A stretch of 64,000 bases of DNA, taken from contig CM054063.1 of assembly GCA_028641055.1 (NCBI GenBank), positions 173,400,697-173,464,696 on the forward strand, given 5' to 3'. Below are positions 31,673-44,700 of this stretch, piece by piece (the first letter of the stretch is position 1; each line of letters starts with the position of its first letter). This DNA is from Alopecurus myosuroides. Lineage: Eukaryota > Streptophyta > Magnoliopsida > Poales > Poaceae. Made by a program: the position numbers and the translations under genes. The notes below the pieces were generated by a model, which was not told the origin of the DNA, did not search any database, and was given only the letters and a program-made list of their open reading frames with translations.

Positions 31673-34600
31673 ATGTCGGGTGGTACTCGTGGCCGTAACA
31701 ACCCTCCCCCTGAGCCAACACCTCCGCCGCCACCCACAATGGCGCAGGTGCTGCAGAGCATTGAGACTAACCGTCTGAGGAACGAACAACTTCTGGAGCG
31801 TGTGGCCCAGAACACTGAACGCCGTGCTGTCGGTGTTACACTCGTGGACTTCCTCAAGGCTCAGCCACCATACTTTGCTGACTCCACTGAGCCTCTCGAT
31901 GCCGATGAATGGCTTCACACAATGGAGCGCAAGTTCATTGCTCTCCGTGTCCAGGAACGTGACCGTGTGAACTTCGCCACCTATAAGCTTGAAGGTGCTG
32001 CTGGTGCTTGGTGGGAAGGCTTTCTGGCGTTGCAGGCGCCCGATCATGAGGTCACTTGGGCAGAGTTCTGCACTGCTTTCCGTGAGGCTTATATCCCGAA
32101 GGCAGTTATGGACGGTAAAAGAAAGGAGTTCCTTGATCTTACTCAGGGCGGTATGGGTATTGAGGCCTATGGTCGTGTGTTCACTCGTCTGGCTCGCTAT
32201 GCTCCTCGTGATGTCACTAATGACGAGGACAAGCAGGATCTGTTCCGCAAGGGCCTGAACCCAACTGTTCGTTATGAGCTTCTTCCCTTCAAGTTCCGGA
32301 GTTTCCAGGAACTTTACAACCAGGCCATCACTCTTGAACGTGGCAAAAAGGAGATGGATACTGCTATGAAGAAGAGTGCTGGAGATTCCCGTGCTTCACC
32401 CTCTGGTCAGAAGAGGAAGCGCCGTGTGTTCATTCCATACAGCGCTGTTCCCAGGGCTCCGTTTCAGCCAAGGCCATCTGGATATGCTCCTCGTCCACCT
32501 GCCCCACCTGCTACATCAACCTATGGTGGTGGACAAGGTTCTCGTCCTCCAGTTGCCGCTCCTCCCAGCAATGTATGCTACCGCTGTGGCCAGCCCGGTC
32601 ACTTCTCGAGGGAGTGCCCTCAGAATCATGCTGGACGTGCACCTCCTCCTCCCCCTAAGAAAATGGCAAAGCCTGCTGGTGCTGGACGTGGTCGTCTGAA
32701 CTATGTAACTGCCGAGGCTGCTCAGGACGATCCAAGCGTCTTACTGGGTACGATTCGTGTCAACTCAATTTCGGCTTTAGCCTTATTTGATTCTGGAGCA
32801 TCGCATACATTCATGTCAGAAGGGTTTGCTAAAATGCATGGGATACCTTTCGAAAAGTTGTCAAAACCATTGATGGTAAACTCCCCTGGTTGCAACTGGC
32901 AAACCACCATGGTTACGCCAGAGCTCATGGTTGAGGTGGGATCCTTACAATTCCCTGCAACCTTCATTGCCCTAAAATCCACTGACCTTGATGTCATACT
33001 GGGCATGGATTGGCTTGTTAAATATGGAGCTGTTTTGGATTGTGCAACAAAATGCCTCACCTTGAAACATCCTTCCGGTGCCATCATCGACTATTGGTCT
33101 GAGTTCACCATTCCTCCTTCAGCACGCACACGACTCTCTCCTGAACTGCAGCTGTACTTCATGCAAGGTGATTACACTCCTGAAATTCATGAGTTACCTG
33201 TAGTCAGTGATTTCCCTGATGTGTTTCCTGAAGAGTTACCTGGCATGCCACCTGACCGAAGTGTGGAATTCGTCATTGAGTTAGTCCCTGGTACCGCTCC
33301 TATGTCAAAAAGACCTTACCGTATGGCCCTAGAGGAGTTGGTTGAATTGAAACGCCAAATTGAGGAGTTAGAAGAAAAGGGTTTCATCCAACCTAGCACA
33401 TCTTCTTGGGGTTGTCCCACTATCTTTGTCAAGAAGCGGGATACCAATGTTCCACGTCTGGTTGTTGATTATCGGCCGCTGAATGCAGTGACCATCAAAA
33501 ACAAGTACCCTCTTCCAAGAATCAATGACCTTTTTGATCAGTTAGCTGGTGCAACTGTCTTTTCTAAGATGGACCTGCGATCAGGATACCATCAAATAAA
33601 GATCAGAAAGGAGGACATTCCTAAAATGGCGTTTACTACTCGTTATGGTCTTTACGAGTACACCGTCATGTCTTCTGGTCTTACCAACGCTCCAGCTACC
33701 TTTATGAGGCTTATGAACTCGGTATTCATGGAGTATCTTGATAAGTTCGTCGTGGTCTACATCGACGACATCCTGGTCTATTCCAAAACCGAAGATGATC
33801 ATTCTGAACACCTGCGTTTGGTGTTATCCAAACTCCGTGAGCACAAACTTTATGCCAAGTTCTCCAAGTGTGAGTTCTGTTTGAAAGAACTCATCTATCT
33901 CGGACACGTAGTGTCTGCCGAAGGTGTTGCCGTTATTCCAGACAAGATCCAAACTATTCTGGACTGGGAAACACCTAAATCAGTCAAGGATGTTCGGAGT
34001 TTTCTCGGACTGGCAGGTTATTACCGTCGTTTCATCGAGAACTTCTCCAAAATTGCCAAACCTATGACTGAACTTCTTAAGAAGGGCAAAAAGTTCGAGT
34101 GGTCAGGAAAAGCAGAGGAAAGTTTCCAAACTCTGAAAACCAAACTGACTACCGCTCCTGTGCTTGTTCTTCCTGATACGAGCAAGGATTTTGTTATCTT
34201 CTGTGATGCCTCTCAACAAGGACTCGGTTGTGTGTTAATGCAAGAGGGTCATGTAGTGGCTTATGGTTCTCGTCAACTGAAACCACATGAGCACAACTAT
34301 CCAACCCATGATCTTGAGCTAGCAGCCGTGGTCCATGCTCTCAAGCAATGGCGTCATTATCTCCTTGGAAATCGATGTGAGTTATACTCAGATCATCAGA
34401 GTCTGAAATATCTGTTCACCCAACCGGATCTGAATCTCAGACAGAGAAGATGGTTGGAGGTAATCAAGGACTTTGATTTGGGTCTTAACTATCAACCCGG
34501 CAAAGCAAATGTCGTTGCTGACGCGCTAAGTCGGAAGTCTTATTGCAACAATCTGATGATACAACAGGCCCAACCTCCTCTTCACGAGGAGTTCTCCAAA

Positions 34601-36091
34601 CTCAACCTGGAATTCGTTCCTTCTGGTTATTTGGCCAACCTGGAGGTAAAACCTTTCCTTGAGGACCAGATCAAGAAAGCTCAAAAGCGGGATCTGGGAA
34701 TTGCCAACATCAAGAAGAACATTGCTAGTGGTGCAGCTAAATGTTTCTCCATCGATGATCAAGGTACCGTATATTTTGGCAACCGTCTGGTTGTACCGAA
34801 GTTGCGGAATCTGAGAAAGCAAATTCTCCAAGAGGCTCATGACACACCTCTTTCTATTCATCCTGGTAGCACCAAAATGTATCAGGATCTACGTCAAAGG
34901 TTCTGGTGGTCCCGTATGAAGCGGGAGATCGCTCAGTATGTTGCTGAATGCGACGTCTGTCGTCGTGTGAAGGCCGAACATCAAAGACCAGCCGGTGTTC
35001 TTCAACCTCTGCCTATTCCTGAATGGAAGTGGGATGAGATTGGTATGGATTTCATTACCGGCCTTCCCAATACCAAAAAGGGGCACAATGCTATATGGGT
35101 AGTGATTGATCGCCTGTCAAAGGTTGCCCATTTCCTTCCTGTTCGTGAGACTATTCGAGTCTCCGATCTGGCAGATCTATATATCTCACGAATAGTCAGT
35201 CTTCATGGTGTCCCAAAAAGGATTGTCTCAGACAGAGGCAGTTTGTTTGTCTCCAGATTCGGGGAGAGTCTTCAAAAGGCTATGGGAACTCGTCTATCCT
35301 TCAGCACCGCCTACCATCCACAAACCGGTGGTCAAACTGAAAGAGTTAACCAGATTCTTGAGGACATGCTCCGAGCTTGTGTTATATCGTTCGGTAAGGA
35401 TTGGGAGAAGTTTCTTCCATTTGCCGAGTTCACTTATAACAACAGTTATCAATCTAGCTTGGGCAAGGCTCCTTTTGAAGTTCTTTACGGCCGTAAATGC
35501 CGAATTCCGCTGAATTGGTCTGAAACCGGTGAAAGATCGTTCTTTAGTCCGGATGTAATCAAGGAAGCGGAAGAAATCGTTCGTGTCATTCGTGAACGAC
35601 TGAAAACAGCTCAGTCTCGCCAGAAAAGCTATTATGATCATCATCACCAAGATGTTCATTATGAGATTGGCGAGAAAGCTTATCTTCGAGTCACACCTCT
35701 GAAAGGTGGAAAACGGTTCGGAATCAAAGGCAAACTGGCTCCTCGTTATATCGGTCCTTTCCCTATCATTGGAAAACGAGGTCAAGTTTCATATCAACTG
35801 CAGTTGCCTCCAGGATTTCCGGATGTCCATGATGTATTCCATGTCTCACAACTCAAACGTTGCTTCAAAGATCCTGTTCGTGGTGTGGACCACGAAACCA
35901 TCAAGCTCAAGGATGATCTCTCTTACAAAGAGGTTCCTGTCCGTATCCTCGATGAGGCCGAACGAAGAAATCGTAGTCAAACTATCAAGTTCCTCGAAGT
36001 TCAGTGGTCGCATCATTCCGAGAACGAAGCAACCTGGGAACGAGAAGATCGTTTACGATCTAAGTACCCCAACTTCTTTTCTAAGACCTAG
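31673..36091 (+). CDS. L5 Gag-Pol polyprotein, full-length
   Basis: This is a single 1472-residue open frame. Gag is at 1-300, with a zinc knuckle [14 protein letters not shown] at about 302-315. The protease FDSGASHTF has its Asp at about 373. RT has [17 protein letters not shown], and the catalytic YIDD is at 696-699. RNase H includes [10 protein letters not shown] and [15 protein letters not shown]. Integrase has an HHCC finger (H..H..CDVC) and D1126, D1187 and E1223, giving the D,D35E spacing. The C-terminus (about 1425-1470) is chromodomain-like, with [18 protein letters not shown]. Two substitutions look harmful: Ser668 in MSSGLTNAP, where relatives have Phe, and Gly1197, where relatives have Trp. 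The ATG follows an acceptor-like ttttactcag|g. It encodes all enzymes of the copy cycle. Confidence 0.9.
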   Translation: MSGGTRGRNNPPPEPTPPPPPTMAQVLQSIETNRLRNEQLLERVAQNTERRAVGVTLVDFLKAQPPYFADSTEPLDADEWLHTMERKFIALRVQERDRVNFATYKLEGAAGAWWEGFLALQAPDHEVTWAEFCTAFREAYIPKAVMDGKRKEFLDLTQGGMGIEAYGRVFTRLARYAPRDVTNDEDKQDLFRKGLNPTVRYELLPFKFRSFQELYNQAITLERGKKEMDTAMKKSAGDSRASPSGQKRKRRVFIPYSAVPRAPFQPRPSGYAPRPPAPPATSTYGGGQGSRPPVAAPPSNVCYRCGQPGHFSRECPQNHAGRAPPPPPKKMAKPAGAGRGRLNYVTAEAAQDDPSVLLGTIRVNSISALALFDSGASHTFMSEGFAKMHGIPFEKLSKPLMVNSPGCNWQTTMVTPELMVEVGSLQFPATFIALKSTDLDVILGMDWLVKYGAVLDCATKCLTLKHPSGAIIDYWSEFTIPPSARTRLSPELQLYFMQGDYTPEIHELPVVSDFPDVFPEELPGMPPDRSVEFVIELVPGTAPMSKRPYRMALEELVELKRQIEELEEKGFIQPSTSSWGCPTIFVKKRDTNVPRLVVDYRPLNAVTIKNKYPLPRINDLFDQLAGATVFSKMDLRSGYHQIKIRKEDIPKMAFTTRYGLYEYTVMSSGLTNAPATFMRLMNSVFMEYLDKFVVVYIDDILVYSKTEDDHSEHLRLVLSKLREHKLYAKFSKCEFCLKELIYLGHVVSAEGVAVIPDKIQTILDWETPKSVKDVRSFLGLAGYYRRFIENFSKIAKPMTELLKKGKKFEWSGKAEESFQTLKTKLTTAPVLVLPDTSKDFVIFCDASQQGLGCVLMQEGHVVAYGSRQLKPHEHNYPTHDLELAAVVHALKQWRHYLLGNRCELYSDHQSLKYLFTQPDLNLRQRRWLEVIKDFDLGLNYQPGKANVVADALSRKSYCNNLMIQQAQPPLHEEFSKLNLEFVPSGYLANLEVKPFLEDQIKKAQKRDLGIANIKKNIASGAAKCFSIDDQGTVYFGNRLVVPKLRNLRKQILQEAHDTPLSIHPGSTKMYQDLRQRFWWSRMKREIAQYVAECDVCRRVKAEHQRPAGVLQPLPIPEWKWDEIGMDFITGLPNTKKGHNAIWVVIDRLSKVAHFLPVRETIRVSDLADLYISRIVSLHGVPKRIVSDRGSLFVSRFGESLQKAMGTRLSFSTAYHPQTGGQTERVNQILEDMLRACVISFGKDWEKFLPFAEFTYNNSYQSSLGKAPFEVLYGRKCRIPLNWSETGERSFFSPDVIKEAEEIVRVIRERLKTAQSRQKSYYDHHHQDVHYEIGEKAYLRVTPLKGGKRFGIKGKLAPRYIGPFPIIGKRGQVSYQLQLPPGFPDVHDVFHVSQLKRCFKDPVRGVDHETIKLKDDLSYKEVPVRILDEAERRNRSQTIKFLEVQWSHHSENEATWEREDRLRSKYPNFFSKT

Positions 36092-36108
36092 GAATCTCGG
36101 GACGAGAT

Positions 36109-36128
36109 TCTTGTAAGGGGGGTAGACT
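36109..36128 (+). other. L5 polypurine tract
   Basis: The purine run aaggggggtaga lies just before the 3' LTR start tgtaacag at 36129, the expected plus-strand primer. Confidence 0.75.
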
Positions 36129-39100
36129 TGTAACAGCCCTACTTTTTGTGTAATAAAGAGAGGTGTTGTGTACATGGCATGCATGCATGAAAATTGGACT
36201 AAATTTTCGCTTTTAAACTTTAATCGGAGAGTTTTCAGAAAGTCACTTAAACTGGTTTCAAACAAAGTTGTTCTGCAAAGTTTTTCAAAATGATTCAACC
36301 TTGTGCTAGAAAGATGGCAAATTCGAAGAGCTTTCCAACGACTATTTTTGTGTAATTTTTGGTTCACAAAAAGGCCCTCAAATCTCTGTTTTGGATCTGT
36401 TTTAAAAATTTCCAGGGGCTTCTTTGTGATTTCTTAATTTCTCTCAGGGGGGTTTTTCGAAAATTCCCCTGTCGTCTTCCTCCTGTCCGGTGACAGGAGG
36501 GCAGCCGCCGCCGCGCGCCACCTCCTGCTTGCTCCTGTCGACGTGGAGGAGGAGATGAGTACCCCTCGGTGCCGTCCGAATCGAGCTCAGCTCGCAGAAC
36601 CTTCCCCCCCTCGCTGTCTCTCCTCCCCCTGTCTCTCCCTCCGCGCCCGAGAACGCCCGCCGCCGTTGATCCGTTGCCGCCGTCGATTAGACCTCTCCCG
36701 AGTCCCTCCGAGCAGACCGTTGGAAGCGTCGTTGCCCCCTCTTCGCCCTCGAGTAAGCTGAGCAGCCGGGATGGCTTAGCGCCCGCGGATCGACGCCTTC
36801 TTCCCCGCGGCCGGTCGCCGGAGATCTCCACCGCGCCGCCGTTCTAGCCCTCCTCCGGCCCCTCCGAGTTCCTCTACACGTCCGTGGTGAGCTCCCGCTC
36901 CTCCCCAGCCCCTCCTTTCGCCCTCTCTCGCTCGGAATCGATGAGTTCGCCGGAGCCGAGGCCGTCCGCCGCCGCTTCTCCACGCCGGCTCGCCGCCGGT
37001 GACCGTACCGGGGCGGCGCCACCACGGTTAGGTGCGCCCCGTTGCGCTGCATCGAACGAGCCCAGGCACGCTTCCGGGGCTCGCCGGAATCGTCGCCGGC
37101 GTTGGCAACTGCCACCGGCCGGCCACCACCGTGAGGTCACGGTGATGTCACCGTGACATCACCTGCCCACGTGGCGTGCCAAGTGGCACTCCTTGTCCTT
37201 TTTGAACTGTGCAGTGGGCCCGCAGAGAAAAATAGAAAAACAGAAATAACTACAATTTTGGAAATTCAATAACTTCTATTTCACAGCTCCAAAAATTATG
37301 AAAAAAATATGTATGTGTTCAGAAAAATGAGAGCTATTTATCCATACCATTTTCATACATGTTTAACCAAGTTTAAAATGAGGTCACTTTTGTAGTTTAT
37401 ATTTAATTCAATTAAATATTGAAAATAAAGTTTTTATTCATTAAAAATAGAAAAATAAGTGTAATATACCATTTTGATTAGTGAATCAAATGCAATCCAA
37501 CTATGAGGTTTACAAATTCATTTGAGCATGTTAGCTTGGTAAAATCTCCAGTTTAGGGTTTTCTCCCCCTCCGGTGTTCGACGTTCACGGCGCGAAACCC
37601 TAGCTCCCTGTTCTATTCCTTAAGCTTCATTTCAATTGCATTGTTTTACTCATGCATACATATTGTGCATTGCACTGTCGTCAAGTATTGATTGTTTGCC
37701 TTCTTTCCGGTGTTGCTCGCTATCGGTAGATCGAGATCCGGAGGTCGACCCAGCTTTCTACGACAACCCAAGCTCTACTTTCGACGAGCAAGGCAAGCAC
37801 CACCTCATGGCTACCCCATGTTTTGAGTCTTTCAACCTCTTACTCATGCATTCGATTCAACTTGGTTTTGAGTCTGTTAGAGTTAACCTATCCACTGCAT
37901 GACCCTTCCCCTCACATGTCACCTCCATACCTGTTGACCCTCCTAGTATGACTAGGGTTGTTTGAGTACCGTAGAGCCTTGTGTGTTATGCTTAGCCATG
38001 CTTAGTGTTCTGATCTACTTCATCCGGTTGATGATTTGGGTCACTTCGATAACCTTGTATGTTGTTATATTCGTGAGTACTGAGCATATAAAACTGACTA
38101 AGGCTAGCACGGGAGGCCACTTGGGTAGTGGTTATTCGTTCCGTACTCGCCAACCCTAGGATTTAAGGTCTCGCCGCGGAAGCCAAGACTGAGCGTGCAG
38201 CCACACGCGGGCCAATGAACCCCGCTCGGCTAACTAACTTGTTTGATCACTTCCATGGGTCACATAGTTTGAGTTTTCCATTTGCGGGTGTGTCATAAAA
38301 CGTTTTGGAGAAAACTAGGGCGTGACCGGGACCAGTGATGGACGTACACGGATCTTGTCCCGACTCACAGAACAGGTGCCGTCAGGAGGTGGCCAACTCC
38401 CTGTTGACGGGGTGGCCCTGTTTGGGTTGACTCATGGATAGGGTTAAGCAAGGTAAAGGCCGTGGTCGACCACACTCTGCCGCGCTCTTAGAGAGGAGCG
38501 TTACCGCGTGGCATTAAGAGTCGGTCGATACGTGTGGGTAAAGTGTACCACCCTGCAGGGATAAATCTTTCGGAAAGCCGTGTCCACGGTTATGGACAAC
38601 TTGGTGAAAGTCACGGGGTCATAGATAACTCTAACGGAATGATTAAAACTTGCTGTCAACGAATGAAGGATGCCTCCTCGACTAAGTCGAGAGGGGTGAT
38701 TCTTGTAGCTTAAGGTAGTCTGGGGATGAGAAAGTACTTGGTGGACTAAAGAACATAATGATCTCAGTAGTTGAGTAGATTCCTCCTCTGTTTTATAAAT
38801 GCTCTATTACACGTGCTTTTCTTCCTCAACTTCGGAAAACAAAGTTGGCTTTATGCAAAGAACCTTAAAAGCCAAGTCTTGCTGAGTACCTTTTGTACTC
38901 AACCTTGCTTCGTTGTTGTTTTGTTTCAGACTTCGGCGATGCAGCTGAAGAAGGGTTCTACCTCGACGTCGATGAATAGTTAGGGGTTCCCAGGCAGCAG
39001 TCTGGTATCTGTAGTATGGGTTTGGCTACGTTGCTTATGTTTCGGACTCTTAGTCCTTTTGCTCTTGTTGTATAGCAACATATTTGCTTTCGCTGCTTGT

Positions 39101-39629
39101 TGTAATGTTGGGTTGCTGGACCTATGTTGGTCTTGTAACCTCTGTGTGTAAGCTACTCTAGTATGCCTTGTTTAATACAACTTTCATGTCTAGAGTACTG
39201 CTTTGATCGATTGTTGGTCTCGAGCCCGTTGTTATACAGTTTTGGCTATGCCTGCATAGTTGTCGCGGTCGAGGTGTTGTGGAGCCGATGATCCATGTCC
39301 GAGCCCGCCTGCCGGAGATATCCGGCCTGGGGCGAGGTAACCCCAGTAACCCTCGATTGTTGTTGCACTTTCTGGACACATAGCATCTCTGTATAACTCT
39401 GGTCCCGTCCCTCCAGTTTCATCCGACTCGTGGATGCTTGGGTATACATATCTGGTTATGACTAGCATGGACACAAGGAGTAGTAGACCGGGGATCCGGA
39501 CTACGTGCCGATGAATCCGGTCTGCCTGCCGTTGTTTGTTGCGGCCTGGGCTGGTAACCCTGAAGCCCTTGTGGATCCACTGCTAGGAGCACATGACAGT
39601 TTGTATATCTCGGGGTCCGGGGTCTGACA
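36129..39629 (+). repeat. L5 3' LTR (3501 bp)
   Basis: It matches the 5' LTR along its length; scattered single-base differences were noted (for example at 36503, 36681, 36728 and 37218). All LTR sub-features recur at an offset of about 9392-9393. It ends ggtctgaca, where the 5' copy has ggtccgaca. Confidence 0.92.
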
Positions 39630-39634
39630 TAGCT

Positions 39635-41712
39635 ATTGCTGTCGTTTCGTCCAAAACTTTTCCAAGATTGCCAAACCTCTCACTGATCTCACAAAGAAGG
39701 ACAAGAAGTTCGTTTGGACTCCACAATGTGATGAGAGTTTCAATCTCCTGAAGACTAAACTCACGTCTACCCCAGTTCTGGTTGGCCCAGATACTACCAA
39801 ACCTTTCCAGATATTCTGCGATGCATATCTCCAAGGTCTAGGTGCAGTTCTTATGCAAGAACGTCAAGTTGTGGCTTATGCTTCACGTCAGTTGAATGCA
39901 AATGAGCAAAACTATCCCACACATGATCTTGAACTTGCAGCAGTTGTGTTTGCCCTCAAGAAATGGAGACAATACTTGTTGGGTAACCGCACTGAAATCT
40001 TTTCCGATCATAAGAGTCTGAAATACATCTTCACTCAACCAGATCTAAACCTCAGGCAAAGGAGATGGATTGAAAAGATTAAAGACTTTGATCTCACCAT
40101 TTCTTACACTCCAGGCAAGGCTAATGTTATGGCCGATGCTCTCAGTCGCAAGTCCTATTGCAATAATCTCATGATCATGGAAAGCCAACCTCCACTTCAT
40201 GAAGAATTCCAGAAGCTGAACCTTGGTATTGTTCCTCAAGGTTATCTTGCAAGCTTGACAGCTAGTCCAACTCTCGAGGACAAGATTCGTTCTGAACAAC
40301 TTCGTGATGCTGAAATCAAGAAGATTGTAGAGCACATCAAAGAAGGCAATGATAAATTCAAGTCCTTCTCAATTGATGACAAGGGAACTGTGTTCTTCGA
40401 AGGACGCATTGCAGTTCCTCAGATTCAAAGTCTCAAAGATGTCATTCTCAAGGAGGCTCATGAAACTCCTCTCTCCATCCACCCTGGAAGTACAAAGATG
40501 TACCAGGATCTTAAGACACTGTATTGGTGGACTGGCATGAAACGTGAAATTGCTCAATACGTTTCTGAATGCGATGTTTGTCAACGTGTTAAGGCAGTGC
40601 ATCAGAAAACAGCAGGTCTGCTTCAACCTCTGAAAATTCCTGAGTGGAAGTGGGACATGATTGAAATGGACTTCGTTACTGGTTTTCCAAAGTCCAAGAG
40701 GGGCAACGATGCAATCTTCGTTGTCATTGATCGTCTCACTAAGGTAGCTCACTTCTTTGTTGTCAAGGAAACAATCTCAGCTAGCCAGTTAGCAGAGCTC
40801 TACACAACAAAGATTGTTCCCCTTCATGGTGTTCCATTGGAAATAAGCTCAGACCGTGGAAGCATATTCACTTCTCATTTCTGGAAAAGCTTTCAAGAAG
40901 CATTGGGCACCAAACTTCTGTTCAGCACAGCCTATCACCCTCAGTCTCAGGGGCAAGTCGAAAGAGTCAATCAGATTCTCGAAGATATGCTCAGAGCATG
41001 TGGTCTCTCCTTTGGCATGAAATGGGAGGATTGTCTTCCATATGCTGAATTCGCCTACAACAACAGCTTCCAGGCAAGCCTAGGTATGGCACCATTTGAA
41101 GCACTCTATGGACGCAGATGCAGGAGTCCAATCAATTGGTCTGGAGCTGGTGAACATTCACTCTTAGGCCATGACATCGTTAAGGAAGCCGAGGAGAAAG
41201 TTCGTATCATTTGTGACAATCTCAAGATTGCTCAGTCTCGTCAGAAGAGCTACTATGACAGCAAGCACAGGGATATGATCTATGCACCTGGTGACAAGGC
41301 ATATCTCCGTGTAACTCCCCTCAGAGGCACTCATCGTTTTGGTGTGAAAGGAAAGCTTGCACCAAGATACATTGGTCCTTTCAACATCCTCTCAAGGCGT
41401 GCGGAAAATGCCTATCGTCTTGAACTTCCAGAAAAGCTATCCAAGGTGCACGATGTGTTCCACGTGTCACAGCTCAAGAAGTGTTTCAAAGATCCACATC
41501 ATGCAGTTGATCATGATTCCATTGAACTGCAAGATGATCTCTCTTATGAGGAGCACCCTGTTCGTATTCTCGATGAGACCGAGCGTAAGACTCGCAACAA
41601 GAGCACCAAGTTCTTGAAAGTGCAGTGGTCGCATCATTCCGATAAAGAGGCAACGTGGGAGACCGAAGAGGATCTTCGCAAGAAGTATCCGGACCTTTTC
41701 GCTTCTCAGTAA
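39635..41712 (+). pseudogene. L4 gag-pol part 2: RNase H, integrase, chromodomain
   Basis: This continues the L4 frame directly after L5 and its duplicated tagct. It carries the end of RT (RRF-like [13 protein letters not shown]), RNase H ([47 protein letters not shown]), the integrase finger ([11 protein letters not shown]...ECDVCQRVK) and the integrase core ([35 protein letters not shown]). The chromodomain-like end is [22 protein letters not shown], with the stop at 41710-41712. No stop or frameshift is visible within this part. L4 was inactivated by the gag deletion and the L5 insertion. Confidence 0.88.
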
Positions 41713-41735
41713 GGAATCTCGGGGCGCGATTCCTT

Positions 41736-41746
41736 CAAGGGGGGGC
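41736..41746 (+). other. L4 polypurine tract
   Basis: The run caaggggggg lies five bases before the 3' LTR start at 41751. Confidence 0.75.
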
Positions 41747-41750
41747 GTTT

Positions 41751-44700
41751 TGTAACATCCCAAGTATGAAAATACCCCTAGAATGTTTGATTTCATGTTT
41801 AATTAAAGTATTGCATCATGTCATCATATTTATTTCCTTGTTTGCATTGGTTTACTATTTGTTTTGCATCTGTTTTATTCTGTTTTCATAATGGAAATTC
41901 AAACAATTTCAAATAATGTGTTTCATACTTGTCATGTTACAATATTTTTCAAATCAAAATTGCAATCCAAAGTCTCATTTTATTTCCAATCATTCCATAA
42001 TGAATCAACTAATAAAATGGTGGTTTTTATTTCAATTAATTACTTCCAATATTATTGCAAATTCAAATCATTCAATTGCAAGCAGTACCCACTTTTGAAA
42101 TTATGAAATTACCAAAACAAATGTGCTCATTTGTTTCCAATTAAAGTTATTTGATCACCCTAATTAATTTCTTGTTTTGAATAATTCAATCAATACCCAA
42201 AATTAACTCAAATTTGAAACCTATCCAAACAGCAGCAAAATTTAAATGTTTTTGAATTCCAAACTTGGCATTTGGTTGTATTTGACCTAAATAGCCCACA
42301 CAAATTTTTCTGAAATTTTTGCAAACCCCAAAATCATCTTTTTATTCCTATTCTATTTGCTACAAAAAAAAACAGAAAAACAAAAATAAGAAAAAGGAGA
42401 AAACGCGCGCGCGGCAGCTAACTAGCGCGGCCCAGCCCATCTACCTAGCCTGCGTACCGATTCGCGCACCTACCCCTTTCGTCTAAATGTACGGCGCGCC
42501 ATCTAGGGGTGCCACGGCGGCAGCGGCGCCGTGCCGACAGCCAGGAGCTCCCCTAGCCCCCTATAACTACCCCCTAGCCCCGCAGCTGTGCCCTAACCCT
42601 AGCCTACCCCTATCCCCTCGCGATCGCCGTCGTTTTCCCTCTCTGCCCCGTGCTCCACCCCTCTGCTACCTCGCCGGAGAACGCCACCTCTGAATCCCGA
42701 TGATCACCTCCACCTCGCTGCGCCTCCACACCTCCTAAACCCCGAAACCAAACCAGCACCTTCCCCTCTATCTGCTGGACACCCTAACGAGCCCGGAGAT
42801 CCTCTGTAGCCGCGCCGCCGAGCACGTCGCTGTCGCCTCGCCGTCGAGCTCCACCACGGAAACCTCCCGGTGAGCGCCACCGTGTCCACCTCTTCCTCCT
42901 CCTTCCTCTCTGTATGCACGCGTCCGTGCACGTCACCACAGCATCACCCCAGCACAGCAGCACGAGCACATCGACCGTAGCTCGTCGCCGGCGACGCGCC
43001 CCTGTCCAAGATTCAGAAACACCCGCGACAGTTTCAGTTAAAAGTTCAGGTTCACGAATCTGAACCTTATCCTGTGTGCGCGTGTACTACTGACAAGAAT
43101 CCGTTCGCTACCGCACTGGTTACGGTGCGTTGCGCGCACCCCCGAGCCCAGGGTTCGAGTCCCTGGCTCCGCGATTAAAAACCACATTTTGCACCGCAGC
43201 GCTGACAGGGTGGCCCTCCTGTCAGCCACCCGTGTGGCCACGCAAGCACCCAGTGGCCCAGGGCCCACTGGCAGTGCCCTGGGTAGGGTTCTGTGCGGTA
43301 ACAAAGGTTTTAAACCTTTTCTGTTTTCAAAACAAGCCCTTTTGTTTTACAGATTGGTCCCTGAACATAAAATGCAAATAACTTTTGTTTTATAATTCCA
43401 AATAACAAAAATAAAATATGTGCACTGCTCTAAATTTAATTCTCTATCTAATTATAACATTTGTTTTCTGTTTTGAATTTTCAAAATGCATTTCAAATTT
43501 GAATTCAAATAATTCAATTGCAATTTGCTAAAATCCATAACTAATTCATACTTAATCCAATTAATGCAAATAAAATATGTGTTCCATGCTATTTCAAATA
43601 ACCTATTCAAATATAAATTTTGTTTCATGGTTTGAATAATTTAAATTGCTTAAATAATTTAAACCTTGTTTAAATCATTTAAATTTGATAAAATCATAAC
43701 TTGCTCAAATTAAATTATTTTTTGAACATGCAAGATATGTTTTCAAACCATCAAGGTATAAACTTTTCAAATATGAATTTGAATTTATGTTTTGAACAAA
43801 TAAAATTCAAATAATATTCAAACTTGTTTTAAATTCATTTAAAACTTGTTTAATATTGTTTAAGTCATAATAAATTCATCTCAACTCCTTTTTCAATATT
43901 TGAAACATGTAATCCAACTAAAATTTTGTAACCTTTTCAACTATGATTTTGTTATTTATTTTGCACAATTTAAATTGGTGAAAACAACAACTATTTGTGT
44001 AAGCCCTTTAAGGAACCAAAAATTCCCTAACTTAATAAATAAATTTCTAAATTGGTAAACCTTATTTCCAATTGATTCTATTGTTGTTATTTTGTTGTTC
44101 TCCTCATCCATGCATCATACTAATCCACTCTCACCTGTTGGTTAATTGGAAAACAATTGTTTCAACCAAAATCCATGGGCCTTTCATATGCAACTCAAAA
44201 TTGCATATGTGTCCATTTAAATTGTGTTACCAAGTCCACTAGTTTATTTTGATGCATCCATTAACTTGACATGCATCATCCCATGATTGTGCACTATTCC
44301 ATGATATTGATTGTTTATATTTCTGTCTTGTTTGTTTGCTTCTTCTCGAATAGACGACGACGTTGAGACAGACGATCTTTACAGCACCCCTTCTGAGGAT
44401 CTAGCTCAGTACCAGGCTGCTGAGTTTGCAGGCAAGTTATCACTCACATGAACCATTGTGTTCCTTTCAACATTGGTTACCGATACTTTCCGTTGTCTAT
44501 GTTGCTAGCCCTATGTGTAGTTGCTTCTGTTACGAACCTATCACATGAATCCCCTTAACCATGATATTGCCTCACCTCCACTCCTACACCCCATTGTTTG
44601 AGCCAGTGTCTTACTAGCATGCTTAGGTTGTTTTGCTCGAGTCTGTTACCCGTTACTTTCTGTTACTATACTTCTATTATGTTATGGGGGCTCGATGTTA

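Larger units (their letters stand above)
26737..39629 (+). mobile_element. L5: Tekay-like Gypsy, youngest insertion, nearly intact
   Basis: It begins tgtaacagcc at 26737 and ends ggtctgaca at 39629. The perfect TSD tagct is at 26732-26736 and 39630-39634. The 3.5 kb LTRs (26737-30236 and 36129-39629) differ at few sites by eye. Between them lie the primer site, an extra ORF with one stop, an uninterrupted 1472-residue Gag-Pol and a purine tract. It is the innermost and so the most recent of the stack. It is related to L4 but clearly a different family: its LTRs align only in short blocks. Confidence 0.92.
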
